Part shown: positions 1-6,508 of the stretch, one piece after another | Layout: each line of letters starts with the position of its first letter | Numbering within the stretch: the stretch's first letter is position 1 | Position numbers and translations under genes: made by a program | From: Candidatus Babelota bacterium | GTDB taxonomy: Bacteria > Babelota > Babeliae > Babelales > Babelaceae | Assembly (NCBI GenBank): GCA_003174035.1 | Contig: PRDV01000024.1 | Location: 1 to 7,400 of the forward strand | Reading direction: 5' to 3' | DNA: 7,400 nucleotides | The notes under the pieces: generated by a model | Database searches by the model: none | Told to the model about the DNA's origin: nothing | The model's input: only the letters and a program-made list of their open reading frames with translations

Positions 1-2370
1 AAAAATGTTATGCGGCCACTGACGGATAAGACCATACGAGCAACCCAAGAGAAAATCATACAAACGCTTGGACTTGATTATGAGGCATTTATCAACTCTG
101 CGTTCTTGCGTCAGGGCCAATCGAATGAATTCTCCAAAAAAACTCCTAAAGAGCGTAAAGAAATTCTCGCAGCTATTCTAGGACTTGATCATTTTGAGCA
201 CTTGAGGCGACTTGCATTGGATAAAGTCAAAGCCGCGCATGGAGAAAATCAGTACTTTCTCAAAGAGGGAGAGCGTCTGCAAAACGAGCTCACTAAGTTA
301 CCGATACTCCAAGAGGAGCTCAAAAAAACACAACTGAGATTTGAGGAACTCCTGGTGCAGGAAAAAGAACTGACGCAGCAAGCGATTGAAAATAAAGCAA
401 AGATTGAAACTGTGGCAAAGCAAAAAGCGCAGGCTGAAAAAATTGTTTTCCAAAAGCAGCATCATGAAAAAATGCTCATGGAGCGGCAGCAAGCAATCAT
501 GGAACAATCTCAGACATTCAGACGCGTATTGCGAGAGGTAAGAAGATTCCATCAAGGAAATACTACTAATCTTGAAGTTGAGCGCACTAATCTTACGCAA
601 GAACTACAAAGCATACAGATCCAAGCTGCGCGCAAAATACAACTTAAGGAAGAATATTTAACTAAAAAAGATGCGCTTCAGCAGTTTAGTCTCAAAGCCC
701 AGGACGAGTATAAACAACTCGAAAAAAAGAAGCTTATTGAACATGAGACAAACCTTATCACGCTTAAAAATACTCAAGATAAAATCCTTGAATTGCAAAA
801 GAAGAAGGAACTTCTAAGCAAGGATATTCAAAAAATAGAGCAAGAAGTGAGCAATCTCGAAAAAAAAGCCTTAGTAAACTACCAAGAAAAGATTCTACGC
901 GCAGAACCATTGCTCGAGCGCCGCAAAGCTTATTATCATACCTTCGTATCACGAGCACAAGGAATCACTGCACAGCTCGCATCTCTTAAGCAAAAAATGC
1001 ATCTCATAGAACACACAGAACAAGCCCAATGCCCACTCTGTGAGCAAATGGCTGATAAGCATGACCTTGAAAAAAAATTCACGAGCGAGATGCGTCATCA
1101 TACCCATCAATTAGACCGTCTTTCGCGGATAGTCAAAAATCTCAAAGCTGCCCTTATTACTGAAAATGGAGAACTTGAGTCGCTTAAAAAGCAGGCGGAT
1201 GAAGCAAAAGCCGCTTTCATTAAAAAGGAAGAACTCACTCAGCAAAAGCTTGCTTATCATGCAGAGAAGTCGAAGATAATGGTTGAAATAGAAACGCTTT
1301 CAACAGTTCTTATCGAACTTCATGCGCATAAGGATGCGCATCTTGCTGAGCTTAAAAAAATTACTGAACACCTGCTGGCGATTCCAACCTCTGAGCCCTA
1401 TAAAAAAATGCAATCGGAACTCGTCATTGTCGAACAAGCTCTTGAAAAGGTGGCACATGACCCAGAACGAGAACAACAAGTGCATGCAAAACTAAGCGCA
1501 CTTTCAAAACTTATGACGGAGCAAGCCTCTCTTATGCAAGAAGGAGCGCGACAAGCCGAGCGTAAACAGAACATCCGACAGGCTTGCCATACAGCTACCG
1601 TCTTAAAAACACAGATCGCGCAGTTGCACAAGGAGTTTCTTGAAACATCTCCTGATAGAGAGCAAGAAGTAGTAATAACGGCGCATGAAAAACAATTGCA
1701 TCAGAACCTCGCAGTCCTTGGTAAAGAAAAAGAGTTGCTTATTCATCAAAAAGGCTCTTTAGATGCTCAATGTTCAGCACTCATACAATCCGAAAATGAC
1801 CTCAAAAAAGCACACGAAGCGTCAGCGTCTTTAAACAAAATAGAAGAAGAATATACGCTCATCGCCGGCGCGTTGAGTAAGGACGGTATACAGGCACTCC
1901 TTATTGAAGAAGCTCTGCCAGAAATCGAACATGAAGCAAACCATCTCCTTGCGCAGTTAACAGACAACCAAGCCCATCTTTCTATCGAGTCATTAAGGGA
2001 TCTCAGAAGCGGCAAAACAAGGGAAACCCTAGATATAAAGATATCTGACGCTTTAGGCGTTCGACCGTATGAAATGTTCTCTGGGGGAGAGGCATTCAGA
2101 ATAGACTTTGCTTTGCGCATCGCGCTATCACAGCTCCTTGCTCGAAGAGCAGGAACAGCGCTACAGACACTTATTATCGATGAAGGATTCGGTTCCCAAG
2201 ATGAAGAAGGTCTTGCTCATATGATGGAAGCTCTCTATAAAATCCAGGAAGATTTCTCAAAGATCATCATTGTTTCTCACCTTCCTTCCATGAAAGAGCA
2301 ATTCCCCGTGCATTTTAATGTGGTAAAAACTCCTGATGGAAGCACCATACAAGTCATTGAGCATTGTTAG
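1..2370 (+). CDS. sbcC: SbcC/Rad50-type DNA repair ATPase, 5'-truncated by window edge
   Basis: ATPase subunit of the SbcCD (Rad50-Mre11) nuclease, a cytoplasmic complex that processes double-strand ends and DNA hairpins. The frame is open from base 1. Counting from the Met at base 10, the first visible block (FLRQGQ, residues 32-37) is the Q-loop, which in this family follows the Walker A lobe, so roughly 120-140 residues lie upstream and the Met at 10 is not the true start. A long Lys/Glu/Gln-rich coiled coil runs from about 60 to 340, followed by the zinc hook CPLC (Cys341, Cys344) and a returning coil to about 610; the two arms are similar in length. The C-terminal lobe has the ABC signature SGGE (691-694), Walker B LIIDE (Asp724, Glu725), a D-loop near 728 and the H-loop His757. 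It ends at TAG. The partner sbcD is probably upstream. Family identity is very secure; SbcC versus another Rad50-like name is slightly less so. Confidence 0.95.
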   Translation, partial: KNVMRPLTDKTIRATQEKIIQTLGLDYEAFINSAFLRQGQSNEFSKKTPKERKEILAAILGLDHFEHLRRLALDKVKAAHGENQYFLKEGERLQNELTKLPILQEELKKTQLRFEELLVQEKELTQQAIENKAKIETVAKQKAQAEKIVFQKQHHEKMLMERQQAIMEQSQTFRRVLREVRRFHQGNTTNLEVERTNLTQELQSIQIQAARKIQLKEEYLTKKDALQQFSLKAQDEYKQLEKKKLIEHETNLITLKNTQDKILELQKKKELLSKDIQKIEQEVSNLEKKALVNYQEKILRAEPLLERRKAYYHTFVSRAQGITAQLASLKQKMHLIEHTEQAQCPLCEQMADKHDLEKKFTSEMRHHTHQLDRLSRIVKNLKAALITENGELESLKKQADEAKAAFIKKEELTQQKLAYHAEKSKIMVEIETLSTVLIELHAHKDAHLAELKKITEHLLAIPTSEPYKKMQSELVIVEQALEKVAHDPEREQQVHAKLSALSKLMTEQASLMQEGARQAERKQNIRQACHTATVLKTQIAQLHKEFLETSPDREQEVVITAHEKQLHQNLAVLGKEKELLIHQKGSLDAQCSALIQSENDLKKAHEASASLNKIEEEYTLIAGALSKDGIQALLIEEALPEIEHEANHLLAQLTDNQAHLSIESLRDLRSGKTRETLDIKISDALGVRPYEMFSGGEAFRIDFALRIALSQLLARRAGTALQTLIIDEGFGSQDEEGLAHMMEALYKIQEDFSKIIIVSHLPSMKEQFPVHFNVVKTPDGSTIQVIEHC

Positions 2371-2396
2371 CAATCTTGTTCTCATTTCTTGCTCAA
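2357..2396. repeat. 7-bp inverted repeat spanning two convergent stop codons
   Basis: TTGAGCA (2357-2363) is matched perfectly by TGCTCAA (2390-2396) across a 26-base loop that contains the sbcC stop and the peroxiredoxin stop. A smaller hairpin, ATTG/CAAT with a 4-base loop (2363-2374), lies inside the left part. Neither is followed by a clean T-run on either strand, so a bidirectional intrinsic terminator is possible but not shown; a chance repeat is also plausible. Confidence 0.35.
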
Positions 2397-2957
2397 ATAA
2401 CTTTTCACGCCCGCCCGACTGGGCTCCATGGCCTCTTCACCCTGCTGCCAATTTGCTGGACAAACTTCTCCATGCTCTTGAGCAAACACCATGGCGTCGA
2501 TGAGTCTTAGAATTTCCGCAATATTCCTTCCCAAGGGAAGATTATATATTTGAACTGCTTGAATGATACTGTTTTGATCTATAAGAAACATACCTCGGTA
2601 AGCAACACCCTCTTCCTGATTAAGTACTCCATAAGAGCTAGAGATAGCTTTCGTAAAATCTGCTAATAAGGGATAGGTAATACCCTGGATCCCACCCTCT
2701 TTTTTAGGCTGTTCAAGCCAGGCACAGTGGCTGTTAATCGAATCGGTAGAGATAGCAAGTACGGTGGTGTTCCTTTGTTGAAACTCAGCAAGCACATCTT
2801 GCAATGCATGTAATTCAGTAGGACATACAAAAGTAAAATCAGAGGGATAGAAAAAAAGCACTTTTATCCCAGGAAATGACTCAAGAGAAATTTGCTTAAT
2901 TTCACCCTTAATAACCGCCTTACACGAAAATACTGGTGCCTGTTTTCCGATTAGCAT
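2382..2957 (-). CDS. Typical 2-Cys peroxiredoxin (AhpC/TSA family)
   Basis: Thiol peroxidase of 191 residues, the usual size for the Prx1/AhpC class, which reduces hydrogen peroxide and organic peroxides in the cytoplasm using thioredoxin or an AhpF-like reductase. The peroxidatic Cys45 sits in FTFVCPTEL, with Thr42 and Pro46 nearby. The resolving Cys166 is in GEVCPANW, and Arg121 matches the conserved active-site Arg. The family GGxG loop reads GGIQG (88-92), and there is no C-terminal YF motif; the protein ends in YLSKK. In this class that usually goes with resistance to over-oxidation. Cys12 and Cys78 are extra cysteines. AAGGAG lies 4 bases before the ATG. It looks monocistronic: convergent with sbcC and divergent from the membrane gene at 3034. 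Family call is secure; the choice between ahpC and prx names is not resolved. Confidence 0.95.
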   Translation of the reverse strand: MLIGKQAPVFSCKAVIKGEIKQISLESFPGIKVLFFYPSDFTFVCPTELHALQDVLAEFQQRNTTVLAISTDSINSHCAWLEQPKKEGGIQGITYPLLADFTKAISSSYGVLNQEEGVAYRGMFLIDQNSIIQAVQIYNLPLGRNIAEILRLIDAMVFAQEHGEVCPANWQQGEEAMEPSRAGVKSYLSKK

Positions 2958-2965
2958 ACCACTCC

Positions 2966-3016
2966 TTGTTTACACTTCTCTTTGTGTAGTATACTGAATC
3001 AGCAATGCCAAAGTAC
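2966..3016. promoter_or_regulatory. Compact divergent promoter region with palindromic -10
   Basis: The perfect 8-bp palindrome AGTATACT (2988-2995) gives TATACT on both strands. Rightward, TATACT (2990-2995) follows TTGTTT (2966-2971) at 18 bases or TTTACA (2969-2974) at 15 bases. Leftward, TATACT (2993-2988) has only a weak -35, GTACTT (3016-3011), at 17 bases. An inverted repeat TACAC/GTGTA (2971-2975 and 2984-2988, 8-base gap) lies inside the rightward spacer and close to the predicted peroxiredoxin transcript start, so it could be an operator. The -10 match is clear; the -35 elements and any regulator are inference. Confidence 0.45.
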
Positions 3017-3022
3017 AGAATC

Positions 3023-3027
3023 GGAGG
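3023..3027 (+). promoter_or_regulatory. Shine-Dalgarno site that fixes a TTG start
   Basis: GGAGG sits 6 bases before TTG at 3034. The frame is closed by a TGA at 2995, and no ATG or GTG start with a comparable site lies between, so this element decides the start of the membrane-protein gene. Confidence 0.8.
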
Positions 3028-3033
3028 ACAGGC

Positions 3034-3717
3034 TTGAATACCAAAAGAACATTTTCCTTTAAGGACGCATTTACCTTTGCCACAACAGCGTATATCCATA
3101 ATTTTATCACCTTCCTTATCATGCTGGCGATGTGGGTTGGTATAGAAATCATCATTCTGGCGTTAAGCGGAGCTATTGGATTCGGTGTAGGAGCGCTTAC
3201 CCAATTTGTCAGTTGGAAAATGCCTTTCATAATTGGCTTGAGTGTCGGAGGTATTTTGAGTTACATCGTCGCGACATATTATCAGTATCAAATTACCAGA
3301 GCTGGATTCGCACTCTACGACAATAAAAACATTCATTGGAGGGATTTTTTTGAATCGGAGCAATTCACTACCTATCTATTTGCAATGATCTGGTTCCATC
3401 TTAAAGTCATCCTCGGCTTGATAGTGCTAATTATCCCAGGGATATACCTTTTTATCAAATACTGGTTCACGGGCTATTCTCTTATCGAACATAAAACTCA
3501 TACCGTAAAAGATGATGCACTGAACGCAGAATTAGCAAGCCAAAATGCTCGCTGGTCTATCTGCTATTTTGCAGGTATAACTTCCCTAATATATAGCATT
3601 ACAAGGTTGGGCGCTTTTTTTCTTATGCCTATTGGCTCAATGGCTGCAATTCACGCCTATAAGCAACTTTCATCTTCCTCTCCTATCGATATAGAAACCA
3701 AAGAAGGAACAGTCTAA
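3034..3717 (+). CDS. Multi-pass membrane protein of unknown function
   Basis: A 227-residue protein that I cannot assign to a named function. After a short polar N-terminus, hydrophobic segments lie at about 24-44, 62-84, 113-143 (broken by IIPGIY at 133-138) and 175-198, suggesting four to six membrane passes. The order 'IIPGIY, aromatic stretch, YSLIEH, DDALNAELASQ' and then a late 'MPIGSMAAIHAYKQL' resembles the widespread bacterial DUF975/YciC-like and glycerophosphodiester-phosphodiesterase membrane-domain group, where an LxxPGI turn is followed by an amphipathic 'A..S...' helix; this is a pattern impression only. The tail (212-227) is hydrophilic. The TTG start is supported by GGAGG 6 bases upstream; the next in-frame ATG (3121) would remove most of the first membrane segment. 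It stands alone, divergent from the peroxiredoxin and convergent with the transporter. Confidence 0.85.
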   Translation: MNTKRTFSFKDAFTFATTAYIHNFITFLIMLAMWVGIEIIILALSGAIGFGVGALTQFVSWKMPFIIGLSVGGILSYIVATYYQYQITRAGFALYDNKNIHWRDFFESEQFTTYLFAMIWFHLKVILGLIVLIIPGIYLFIKYWFTGYSLIEHKTHTVKDDALNAELASQNARWSICYFAGITSLIYSITRLGAFFLMPIGSMAAIHAYKQLSSSSPIDIETKEGTV

Positions 3718-3789
3718 CAGACTATCGGTATTTAGTTCGATAAGGACCCAAAGAAGCTGATTTGAAAAAGATACTCTCGGAGAAAGCCA

Positions 3790-5046
3790 CTAAATCAAAA
3801 AACTAGCCACCATTGCAGAGAGCAAGTTAGCAAGCGCTCCGCCAAAGACGGCCTTGATGCCAAGCTGGCTAAGCCATTGCCGTTTTTCAGGTACCAGCGA
3901 ACCGATACCCCCAATTTGAATCCCTATGCAGGAAAAATTAGAAAAGCCGCAGAGTGCATAGGTCACTATAGCAACGGTACGAGGAGATAAACCCATTTTA
4001 AGCATGCTATCATAGGCAACGAGCTCATTTACGGCTATTTTTGTGCCAATGAGTTGGCCAACCTGCATAGCTTCATAACCGGTAAAACCAAGAAGCCAAG
4101 AAAACGGAAGGCAGGTCCATGCAAAGATTTTATCAAGCGTAATAAGCGGAAGATTAAGATGGAAAATATCATTGAGCTTTAAACAAGAGAAACTCAATAG
4201 AGCATTGAGTACTCCTAAGAGTGCAAGGAATGAAATAAGCATTGCTCCTACATTGAGCGCAAGCCATAAGCCATCTGAAGTTCCCTGTGCAATAGAGTCA
4301 AAGATATTTCCGGTATGCTGCTCATAACGAGCAGTAGCATCACACATGGCTTTTGACTCTTCAGTTTCAGGGTAAATAATCTTTGAAATAAGGATCGTTG
4401 CTGGTATCGCCATAACACTTGCTGCGAGTAAATGGGTTGCGGGAACACCCATGACTGCAAATACCGCTAAAATAGAACCACTTATTGTTCCCATCCCACT
4501 AATCATCACCACAAGAAATTCAGATTTTGTCATATCCTTAAGATAATGTTTAATAAGAAGAGGTGCCTCCGTTTGGCCAAGAAAGCTATTAGCAACAGCA
4601 CATAGGGTTTCTGGACCAGTAGTCCCTAATAACGGCTGCACTACTTTGTTAATCATCTGTACAAGCGTTTGAATAACTCTCAAATAAAAAAGCATCGACA
4701 TCAATGCCCCAAAGAAAATTATGACCGGAAGAACCTTAATAGCAAACGTAAATCCCCAAGGGCCGGTAGGATCGGCTAATTTACCAAACACAAATGATAT
4801 ACCTACATCCCCTGCTTGATATAATTTGGTAAAAAGACCCGCAGCATAATCAATGATATCCCTACCTATGGTCGTTTTAAGAACTATAAGTGCCAGTGCT
4901 AGGTGAAGGAATAGTCCTGTTATAACAAGACGCCAATTGATCCGCGCGCTGTTATTAGACATGAGCATGGCAAGTCCTATAATAAATGCTACACCGAAAA
5001 TACTCAAAAAACGATTGTGTTCAAGAAGATATGCAAGAGGTGCCAT
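3790..5046 (-). CDS. Concentrative nucleoside transporter (CNT/NupC family)
   Basis: Inner-membrane, cation-coupled nucleoside importer. At 418 residues it has the usual bacterial CNT length. Family landmarks appear in order: the N-terminal helices (about 12-30 and 38-57); the hairpin-1 motif GQTE (157-160), which contacts the base in Vibrio CNT; NVGAMLI (265-271); VNEL with Asn340/Glu341 in the region of the conserved NEF-type motif; and CGFSNFSCIGIQIGGIG (366-382), with Phe368 and Asn370 matching ribose-site residues. The residue corresponding to the Ser usually found three after that Asn is Cys373. The ATG is preceded by AAGGG at 8 bases, and the first membrane helix follows directly. It is the third gene of an apparent operon, 15 bases after prfA. 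No convincing terminator follows it. Substrate (pyrimidine, purine or both) and coupling ion (proton or sodium) cannot be read from the sequence. Confidence 0.94.
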   Translation of the reverse strand: MAPLAYLLEHNRFLSIFGVAFIIGLAMLMSNNSARINWRLVITGLFLHLALALIVLKTTIGRDIIDYAAGLFTKLYQAGDVGISFVFGKLADPTGPWGFTFAIKVLPVIIFFGALMSMLFYLRVIQTLVQMINKVVQPLLGTTGPETLCAVANSFLGQTEAPLLIKHYLKDMTKSEFLVVMISGMGTISGSILAVFAVMGVPATHLLAASVMAIPATILISKIIYPETEESKAMCDATARYEQHTGNIFDSIAQGTSDGLWLALNVGAMLISFLALLGVLNALLSFSCLKLNDIFHLNLPLITLDKIFAWTCLPFSWLLGFTGYEAMQVGQLIGTKIAVNELVAYDSMLKMGLSPRTVAIVTYALCGFSNFSCIGIQIGGIGSLVPEKRQWLSQLGIKAVFGGALANLLSAMVASFLI

Positions 5047-5061
5047 GGAGAGTGCCCTTTT

Positions 5062-6132
5062 TTAATGAAACGTCACTGGTTGCTTTCGGCGCTCTAGTTG
5101 TTCTCTTTCCATGAGTGCATTAATAATGTCATCCAAGTCTCCTTCAAGAACCATATCGAGCCTCTTCAGGGTAACATCTACTTGATGATCTGTCACGCGA
5201 TTTTGAGGAAAATTATAGGTACGTACCTTTTCTGCGCGCATACCCCCTCCTACAAGCTCTTTCCGCTTCTGACTCATCTCTGCTTCCTGTTTTTCTTTAT
5301 GTGAGGCAAGTAAACGGGATTGAAGCATCTTGAGGGCTTTAGCCTTATTCTTATGCTGGGAACGCTCATCTTGGCAACTTACCACTACGCCCGTCGGTAT
5401 ATGGGTAATGCGAACTGCTGAATCGGTCGTATTAACATGCTGGCCACCAGCGCCACTTGCCCTGAATACATCAATACGCAAATCTGAAGGATTAATCGAA
5501 AATTCGACTTCTTCGGCTTCCGGTAGCACTGCCACGGTAACGGTTGAGGTATGAATACGGCCAGACGCTTCAGTTATAGGCACACGCTGTACCCGATGCA
5601 CGCCGGACTCATATTTTAGATGGCCATACACATCCTTGCCCTCTATATGAAGGACAATTTCACGGTAGCCACCTAAATCAGTAGTGCTGGTGCTAACCAG
5701 AGCAACTTTCCAACCTTTTTTAAGCGCATAATTAGAGTACATACGCAAAAGGTCGGCAGCAAAAAGCGAGGCTTCCTGGCCTCCTGTTCCGGCTCGAATT
5801 TCGAGAAATGCTGATCTGTTATCAAGAGGATCCGGCGGGAACATGATTTTTTCAAGCGCTTGCTGTTCTTTGAGTAGTGCAGCCTCAATAGTCTGCAATT
5901 CCTCCTCATACAAGGGCGCAAGCTCTGCATCGTTATGCAGTTGGGACTCAATTGCCTTACGTTCAGCCTCTAAACTCTGTATTTCCTTATGTCTTGAAAG
6001 TAAGGTAGAGAGGTAAGAGAGCTCCTTTTGCACTAGATGGCGCTTGCCCTCAAGTGAAGAGGAGCTCACTTGCTCTTGTAATTCGTCAAAGCGCTTTTGT
6101 ATGACATCCCATTGAATGGAAATATCGTTCAT
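5062..6132 (-). CDS. prfA: Peptide chain release factor 1
   Basis: RF1, which reads UAA and UAG in the ribosomal A site and triggers hydrolysis of the peptidyl-tRNA. The 356 residues match the usual length of about 360. The N-terminal alpha-helical region (about 1-100) is followed by the RF-family block RAGTGGQEA (113-121). The stop-codon tripeptide is PIT (185-187) within RVQRVPITEASGRIHTS; the PxT form marks RF1, whereas RF2 carries SPF. The catalytic GGQ is at 229-231 in SGAGGQHVN. The start ATG overlaps the rpmE stop (ATGA), implying translational coupling; its own site, AAGGG, is only 3 bases away. The RF1 methyltransferase gene prmC, which often follows prfA, is absent here, and the nucleoside transporter takes that position. 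Confidence 0.97.
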   Translation of the reverse strand: MNDISIQWDVIQKRFDELQEQVSSSSLEGKRHLVQKELSYLSTLLSRHKEIQSLEAERKAIESQLHNDAELAPLYEEELQTIEAALLKEQQALEKIMFPPDPLDNRSAFLEIRAGTGGQEASLFAADLLRMYSNYALKKGWKVALVSTSTTDLGGYREIVLHIEGKDVYGHLKYESGVHRVQRVPITEASGRIHTSTVTVAVLPEAEEVEFSINPSDLRIDVFRASGAGGQHVNTTDSAVRITHIPTGVVVSCQDERSQHKNKAKALKMLQSRLLASHKEKQEAEMSQKRKELVGGGMRAEKVRTYNFPQNRVTDHQVDVTLKRLDMVLEGDLDDIINALMEREQLERRKQPVTFH

Positions 6133-6329
6133 TGGCCCTTAAACTTCTTGTTAAATTTCTCGATACGACCAGCTGTATCGACGTGCTTCTGTTCACCAGT
6201 AAAAAACGGATGACACTGGGAGCACAAGGTTGAACGGAGTTCTTTGCGCGTTGAAGTAGTCTTAAACTCACTGCCACATGCGCAGTGGGCCGTCACTTCA
6301 TTAACCTGTGGATGGATTTCTTTTTTCAT
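6129..6329 (-). CDS. rpmE: 50S ribosomal protein L31, zinc-binding (type A) form
   Basis: Large-subunit protein L31, 66 residues, normal for the family. It starts with the characteristic MKKEIHP. Four cysteines, Cys16 and Cys18 (CAC) with Cys36 and Cys39 (CSQC), form the zinc site of the C+ (type A) L31; the C-terminal part HPFFTGEQKHVDTAGRIEKF is typical. In bacteria that also have a zinc-free paralogue, this form is the one replaced under zinc limitation; no paralogue is visible here. AAGGAG lies 5 bases before the ATG, and a good promoter is about 40 bases upstream. It is the first gene of the apparent rpmE-prfA-transporter operon; its TGA stop shares bases with the prfA ATG. Confidence 0.97.
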   Translation of the reverse strand: MKKEIHPQVNEVTAHCACGSEFKTTSTRKELRSTLCSQCHPFFTGEQKHVDTAGRIEKFNKKFKGQ

Positions 6330-6369
6330 AATTACTCCTTATCTTCAAACAAAATATATATCTCTGATC

Positions 6370-6398
6370 AGTATAGTGTAAAATCGAACGATTAACAA
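6370..6398 (-). promoter_or_regulatory. Sigma-70-type promoter for the rpmE-prfA-transporter operon
   Basis: On the minus strand, TTGTTA (6398-6393) is followed after exactly 17 bases by TATACT (6375-6370). Predicted transcription starts near 6363, leaving a leader of about 33 bases with AAGGAG before rpmE. No other comparable promoter is seen upstream of prfA or the transporter. Confidence 0.75.
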
Positions 6399-6417
6399 TT
6401 CGCCCACCCTTCCTGTC

Positions 6418-6445
6418 TTTCTAAGAATTTGACAGAATTTCTAAG
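6418..6445. repeat. Paired short repeats around the -35 of the hydrolase promoter
   Basis: TTTCTAAG occurs at 6418-6425 and again at 6438-6445, 20 bases apart (about two helical turns). Within these lie two 9-base near-palindromes, TTCT-A-AGAA (6419-6427) and AGAA-T-TTCT (6434-6442), flanking the -35 hexamer, and a direct repeat AGAATTT at 6424 and 6434. This layout would suit a dimeric repressor or activator, but no regulator is known and the region is A/T-rich, so chance is possible. Confidence 0.4.
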
Positions 6446-6457
6446 GGATATTATAAT
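6429..6457 (+). promoter_or_regulatory. Perfect-consensus sigma-70 promoter for the hydrolase gene
   Basis: TTGACA (6429-6434), a 17-base spacer and TATAAT (6452-6457) match the bacterial housekeeping consensus at all twelve positions with ideal spacing. Transcription would start near 6464, giving a leader of about 45 bases before the ATG at 6509. It faces away from the rpmE promoter; the two -35 boxes are 30 bases apart. Confidence 0.85.
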
Positions 6458-6508
6458 TATACTATTATTTAATTAAAAAGCAACTTATTTCATATAGAAA
6501 GGATTTTT

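Noticed and set aside
1398..2120. Long open frames on the minus strand opposite sbcC (for example 1398-1631 and 1767-2120).
   Set aside because: The plus-strand frame encodes conserved SbcC motifs throughout this stretch; the reverse frames have no recognisable domain or convincing start site.
3711..3742. Small hairpins AGTCT/AGACT (3711-3723) and TATCG/CGATA (3723-3742) after the membrane-protein stop, as a terminator.
   Set aside because: Stems are only 5 bp, A/T-rich, and no T-run follows on the plus strand.
3718..3789. A terminator for the transporter operon on the minus strand (TCTC/GAGA near 3775, then a T5 stretch).
   Set aside because: The arms leave a loop of one base unless the stem shrinks to 3 bp, and the T-run is not directly after the stem.
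6086..6277. Minus-strand 63-codon frame overlapping rpmE and prfA.
   Set aside because: It is out of frame with two clearly recognised genes whose ends meet at 6129-6132.
6330..6508. A riboswitch or small RNA in the 179-base divergent region.
   Set aside because: Predicted leaders are only about 33 and 45 bases, and no stable stem or known aptamer pattern is visible; the promoters account for the region.
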